DNA of 9,125 nt from VEQN01 sp036405975 (lineage in GTDB: Bacteria > Patescibacteriota > Minisyncoccia > Phycocordibacterales > CAIZLB01): assembly GCA_036405975.1 (NCBI GenBank), contig DASWWM010000012.1, forward strand, positions 1 through 9,125. Reading direction: 5' to 3'. The notes below the pieces were generated by a model. The model saw nothing but the letters and a program-made list of their open reading frames with translations, was not told the origin of the DNA and made no database searches. Numbering within the stretch: the stretch's first letter is position 1; every line of letters begins with the position of its first letter. Made by a program: the position numbers and the translations under genes. Positions 6,972 through 9,125 of the stretch are shown in pieces.

Positions 6972-8090
6972 ATGAATTTACCTGAACAGAAAACCGACCA
7001 TTCCGGAAAGGTCGCTCTCATTACCGGCATCACGGGTCAGGACGGTGCATATCTTGCAGAGTTCCTGCTCAATAAAGGATATGTCGTGCATGGTCTCAAG
7101 CGAAGGTCATCCCTTTTCAATACTGACCGAATCGATCACTTGTACAAAGACAGACACGAGGCCGGGGTCAGGTTCTTCCTGCATCACGGAGACATGACCG
7201 ACTCCACGAATCTCATTCGAATCGTCCAGCAGGTTCAGCCTGACGAAATCTACAATCTTGCGGCACAGTCTCATGTGCAGGTTTCTTTTGACGCACCGGA
7301 GTACACTGCAAATGCCGACGGCATAGGCGTGCTCCGAGTCCTTGAGGCGATCAGGATCCTCGGTCTTGAAAAGAAGACTCGCTTCTACCAGGCTTCTACT
7401 TCAGAACTGTACGGCCTCGTTCAGGAAATTCCTCAAAAGGAAACGACACCGTTCTATCCTCGGTCTCCGTACGGAGTGGCGAAGCTTTACGGATTCTGGA
7501 TCACGAAGAATTATCGAGAGGCATACGGGATGTATGCAACAAATGGAATCCTCTTCAATCACGAAAGCCCGATCCGAGGAGAGACCTTCGTGACAAGAAA
7601 GATCACGCGGGCTGCCGCTCGAATCAAGCATGGGCTTCAGGAAAAGCTGTACCTCGGAAATATGGACTCTCTCCGGGACTGGGGACATGCGAAGGATTAC
7701 GTCGAAGGGATGTGGAGGATTCTTCAGCAGGAAACTCCGGATGACTATGTGCTTGCGACAGGAGAGAAGACCTCCGTCCGCGAATTCGTATCAAAGGCAT
7801 TCAAGCATGCCGGCATCGATGTGGAATGGAGCGGAACCGGAGTCGATGAGAAGGGAACTGACAAGGCTACAGGAAAAGTCATCGTAGAGGTGAGTCCTGA
7901 ATATTTCAGGCCTGCGGAAGTTGACCTTCTTGTCGGAGACGCATCGAAGGCCCGGGAAAAGCTGGGCTGGACGCCAAAGTACACGCTCGATGAGCTTGTG
8001 AAGGAGATGGTCGAGTCCGACCTGAAGGAAGTTGAGAAAGAGCTTCATATGAAAGAAGGCGGATTCGAAGTCCATCTCAAGAGAGAGTAG
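6972..8090 (+). CDS. gmd: GDP-mannose 4,6-dehydratase
   Basis: This cytoplasmic enzyme converts GDP-D-mannose to GDP-4-keto-6-deoxy-D-mannose, the first step to GDP-L-fucose and related deoxysugars. The 372-residue length is normal for the family. The NADP-binding loop is GITGQDG (19-25), followed by the family-specific RRSSLFNTDRIDHLY (44-58) and NLAAQSHVQVSFD (95-107). Catalytic residues are T143 and E145 (in STSELYG), Y167 and K171 (YGVAK); these match T132, E134, Y156 and K160 of the E. coli enzyme with a constant offset of 11. NHESP-x-RGETFVTRKIT (196-212) and RDWGHAKDYVE (235-245) complete the signature. The position written x is Ile, where the E. coli, plant and human enzymes have Arg, as I recall them. 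The first ten residues before SGKVALITG are poorly conserved, but the ATG fits the promoter spacing. The next gene encodes the enzyme for the following step. Confidence 0.97.
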   Translation: MNLPEQKTDHSGKVALITGITGQDGAYLAEFLLNKGYVVHGLKRRSSLFNTDRIDHLYKDRHEAGVRFFLHHGDMTDSTNLIRIVQQVQPDEIYNLAAQSHVQVSFDAPEYTANADGIGVLRVLEAIRILGLEKKTRFYQASTSELYGLVQEIPQKETTPFYPRSPYGVAKLYGFWITKNYREAYGMYATNGILFNHESPIRGETFVTRKITRAAARIKHGLQEKLYLGNMDSLRDWGHAKDYVEGMWRILQQETPDDYVLATGEKTSVREFVSKAFKHAGIDVEWSGTGVDEKGTDKATGKVIVEVSPEYFRPAEVDLLVGDASKAREKLGWTPKYTLDELVKEMVESDLKEVEKELHMKEGGFEVHLKRE

Positions 8091-8112
8091 GACGGATATT
8101 TAGAAATGCCCG

Positions 8113-8137
8113 AATGCGCCGCTGAATCCGGCGCATT
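8113..8137 (+). terminator. Hairpin between gmd and fcl, weak intrinsic terminator
   Basis: AATGCGCCG (8113-8121) pairs perfectly with CGGCGCATT (8129-8137) around a 7-nt loop. The following tract is short and interrupted (TTTGCTT), so termination may be partial and some gmd transcripts may read into fcl. It begins 23 nt after the gmd stop. Confidence 0.55.
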
Positions 8138-8141
8138 TGCT

Positions 8142-8155
8142 TATACATATATAAT
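8142..8155 (+). promoter_or_regulatory. TATA-like box before fcl, possibly leaderless
   Basis: TATACA (8142-8147) ends 6 nt before the fcl ATG at 8154, the same spacing as at gmd. The 10-base string TACATATATA (8144-8153) also occurs before the ligase gene at 2841-2850. A second TATAAT (8150-8155) overlaps the ATG and is too close to serve this start. No -35 is recognisable. Confidence 0.4.
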
Positions 8156-9107
8156 GAACAAAGACTCAAAAATTTACATCGCCGGTCATAATGGAATGGT
8201 GGGCTCTGCGCTAAAGCGGAATCTCGAAGCAAGCGGCCATACGAATATCGTCTGCCGTTCTTCAAAAGAACTTGATCTCAGGGATCAGGCGGCTGTGCTT
8301 GAGTTTTTTAAGACCGAACAGCCCGAATATGTTTTTCTTGCCGCAGCAAAAGTGGGAGGCATCATCGCGAACAATACCTACCGGGCTGATTTTATTTACG
8401 AGAACTTGATGATTCAGTCGAACGTCATCCATGCGACGCATCTCATTCATCAGGCTGACCCTGAGAAAGGAAAGAAACTCATGTTCCTCGGATCGTCATG
8501 CATCTATCCGAAGCTCGCACCGCAGCCGCTTAAAGAGGAGAGCCTGCTGACTGGTCCGCTTGAATATACAAATGAGCCGTATGCAGTCGCAAAGATTGCC
8601 GGCATAAAGATGTGCGAGTCTTACAGGAATCAGTACGGGGACAATTTCATATCCGTCATGCCGACAAACCTCTACGGTCCGAACGACAACTATGACCTGC
8701 AGAATTCGCATGTGCTGCCTGCGCTTATCCGGAAGATGCATGCGGCAAAGATCAGCGGCGCGCCTGCCGTAGAGCTTTGGGGGACAGGCGCGCCGTACCG
8801 CGAGTTCATGCATGTGGATGACCTTGCATCGGCCTGCGTATTTCTCATGAATACATACGACGGTCTCGATTTTGTAAATATTGGGGTAGGGGAAGATATC
8901 ACCATAAAGGACTTGGCACACATGGTTGCCGAAGTCGTTGGGTATACGGGCGAGCTTGCATTTGATGCATCAAAGCCTGATGGAACGCCGCGAAAGCTCA
9001 TGGATGTAAGCAGGCTTAATGCGCTTGGGTGGAAGCATACGATCGCACTGAGGGATGGAATCACATCAGTCTATGCTGATGTTCTTGAGAAAGGCCTGCT
9101 GAATTAG
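8154..9107 (+). CDS. fcl: GDP-L-fucose synthase (GDP-4-keto-6-deoxy-mannose 3,5-epimerase/4-reductase)
   Basis: This bifunctional cytoplasmic enzyme epimerises the Gmd product at C3 and C5 and reduces C4 with NADPH, giving GDP-L-fucose. The 317-residue length is typical. The cofactor loop is GHNGMVG (11-17). AAAKVGGI (63-70) and LGSSCIYPK (112-120) are family signatures, as are LLTGPLE (131-137) and PTNLYGPNDNYDL (170-182). S114, Y143 and K147 form the SDR catalytic set, and C116 and H186 correspond to the epimerisation acid/base pair; all match the E. coli residues (S107, Y136, K140, C109, H179) with an offset of 7. I chose the ATG at 8154 because the Rossmann fold begins within a few residues. 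An upstream ATG at 8106 would add 16 residues encoded by the gmd-fcl hairpin and promoter region. It completes the two-step pathway begun by gmd. The gene is also called wcaG. Confidence 0.96.
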   Translation: MNKDSKIYIAGHNGMVGSALKRNLEASGHTNIVCRSSKELDLRDQAAVLEFFKTEQPEYVFLAAAKVGGIIANNTYRADFIYENLMIQSNVIHATHLIHQADPEKGKKLMFLGSSCIYPKLAPQPLKEESLLTGPLEYTNEPYAVAKIAGIKMCESYRNQYGDNFISVMPTNLYGPNDNYDLQNSHVLPALIRKMHAAKISGAPAVELWGTGAPYREFMHVDDLASACVFLMNTYDGLDFVNIGVGEDITIKDLAHMVAEVVGYTGELAFDASKPDGTPRKLMDVSRLNALGWKHTIALRDGITSVYADVLEKGLLN

Positions 9108-9125
9108 TCGCGTCAGTCGCAACCG

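Noticed and set aside
8106..8153. ATG at 8106 extending the GDP-fucose synthase by 16 residues.
   Set aside because: The extension is the translated hairpin and TATA box between gmd and fcl, and the family N-terminus starts at the ATG at 8154.
1..9125. Insertion sequences, CRISPR arrays, tRNA or rRNA genes, and recoded UGA.
   Set aside because: I saw no terminal repeats with transposase, no regularly spaced repeats and no tRNA-like or rRNA-like segments. TGA is used as a normal stop for the flippase.

Overview
The window is part of a surface-polysaccharide (cell-envelope glycan) locus. I infer a member of the Candidate Phyla Radiation (Patescibacteria, probably a Parcubacteria-type lineage). 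The main reason is the large O-antigen-ligase-like protein with a C-terminal TPR domain, whose N-terminal half reads like those common in that group. Other hints are genes without Shine-Dalgarno sequences, compact spacing and a Cys-bounded DGIDNDGDG surface protein. This is recognition from memory, not a database result. Base composition is roughly balanced, with AT-rich gaps between genes. TAA, TAG and TGA all serve as stops, so the code looks standard.

Left half (1-2763), transcribed leftward: an MOP/Wzx-type flippase (1453-2763), an extended-SDR nucleotide-sugar epimerase/dehydratase (572-1414) and a family 2 glycosyltransferase (1-561). The glycosyltransferase runs off the left edge. Gaps of 38 and 10 nt suggest one operon driven by an extended -10 promoter just upstream of the flippase.

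Right half (2857-9107), transcribed rightward: the ligase/TPR protein (2857-5115), an exported coiled-coil protein with two calcium-loop-like repeats (5277-6884), GDP-mannose 4,6-dehydratase gmd (6972-8090) and GDP-L-fucose synthase fcl (8154-9107). Each gene is separated from the next by a hairpin, two of which are convincing intrinsic terminators. A TATA-like box stands directly before three of the four start codons, so these look like separate transcription units, some probably making leaderless mRNAs.

Working model: Gmd and Fcl convert GDP-mannose to GDP-L-fucose, the SDR supplies or modifies another sugar, and the glycosyltransferase builds a lipid-linked glycan. The flippase exports it and the ligase/TPR protein polymerises it or transfers it to an acceptor outside the membrane. 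The exported coiled-coil protein encoded next to the ligase is a candidate surface partner or acceptor, which is speculation from position. The less expected signals are the fixed TATA-box-to-ATG spacing, the cluster of overlapping palindromes inside the glycosyltransferase gene, and the exported calcium-loop protein inside a glycan locus.
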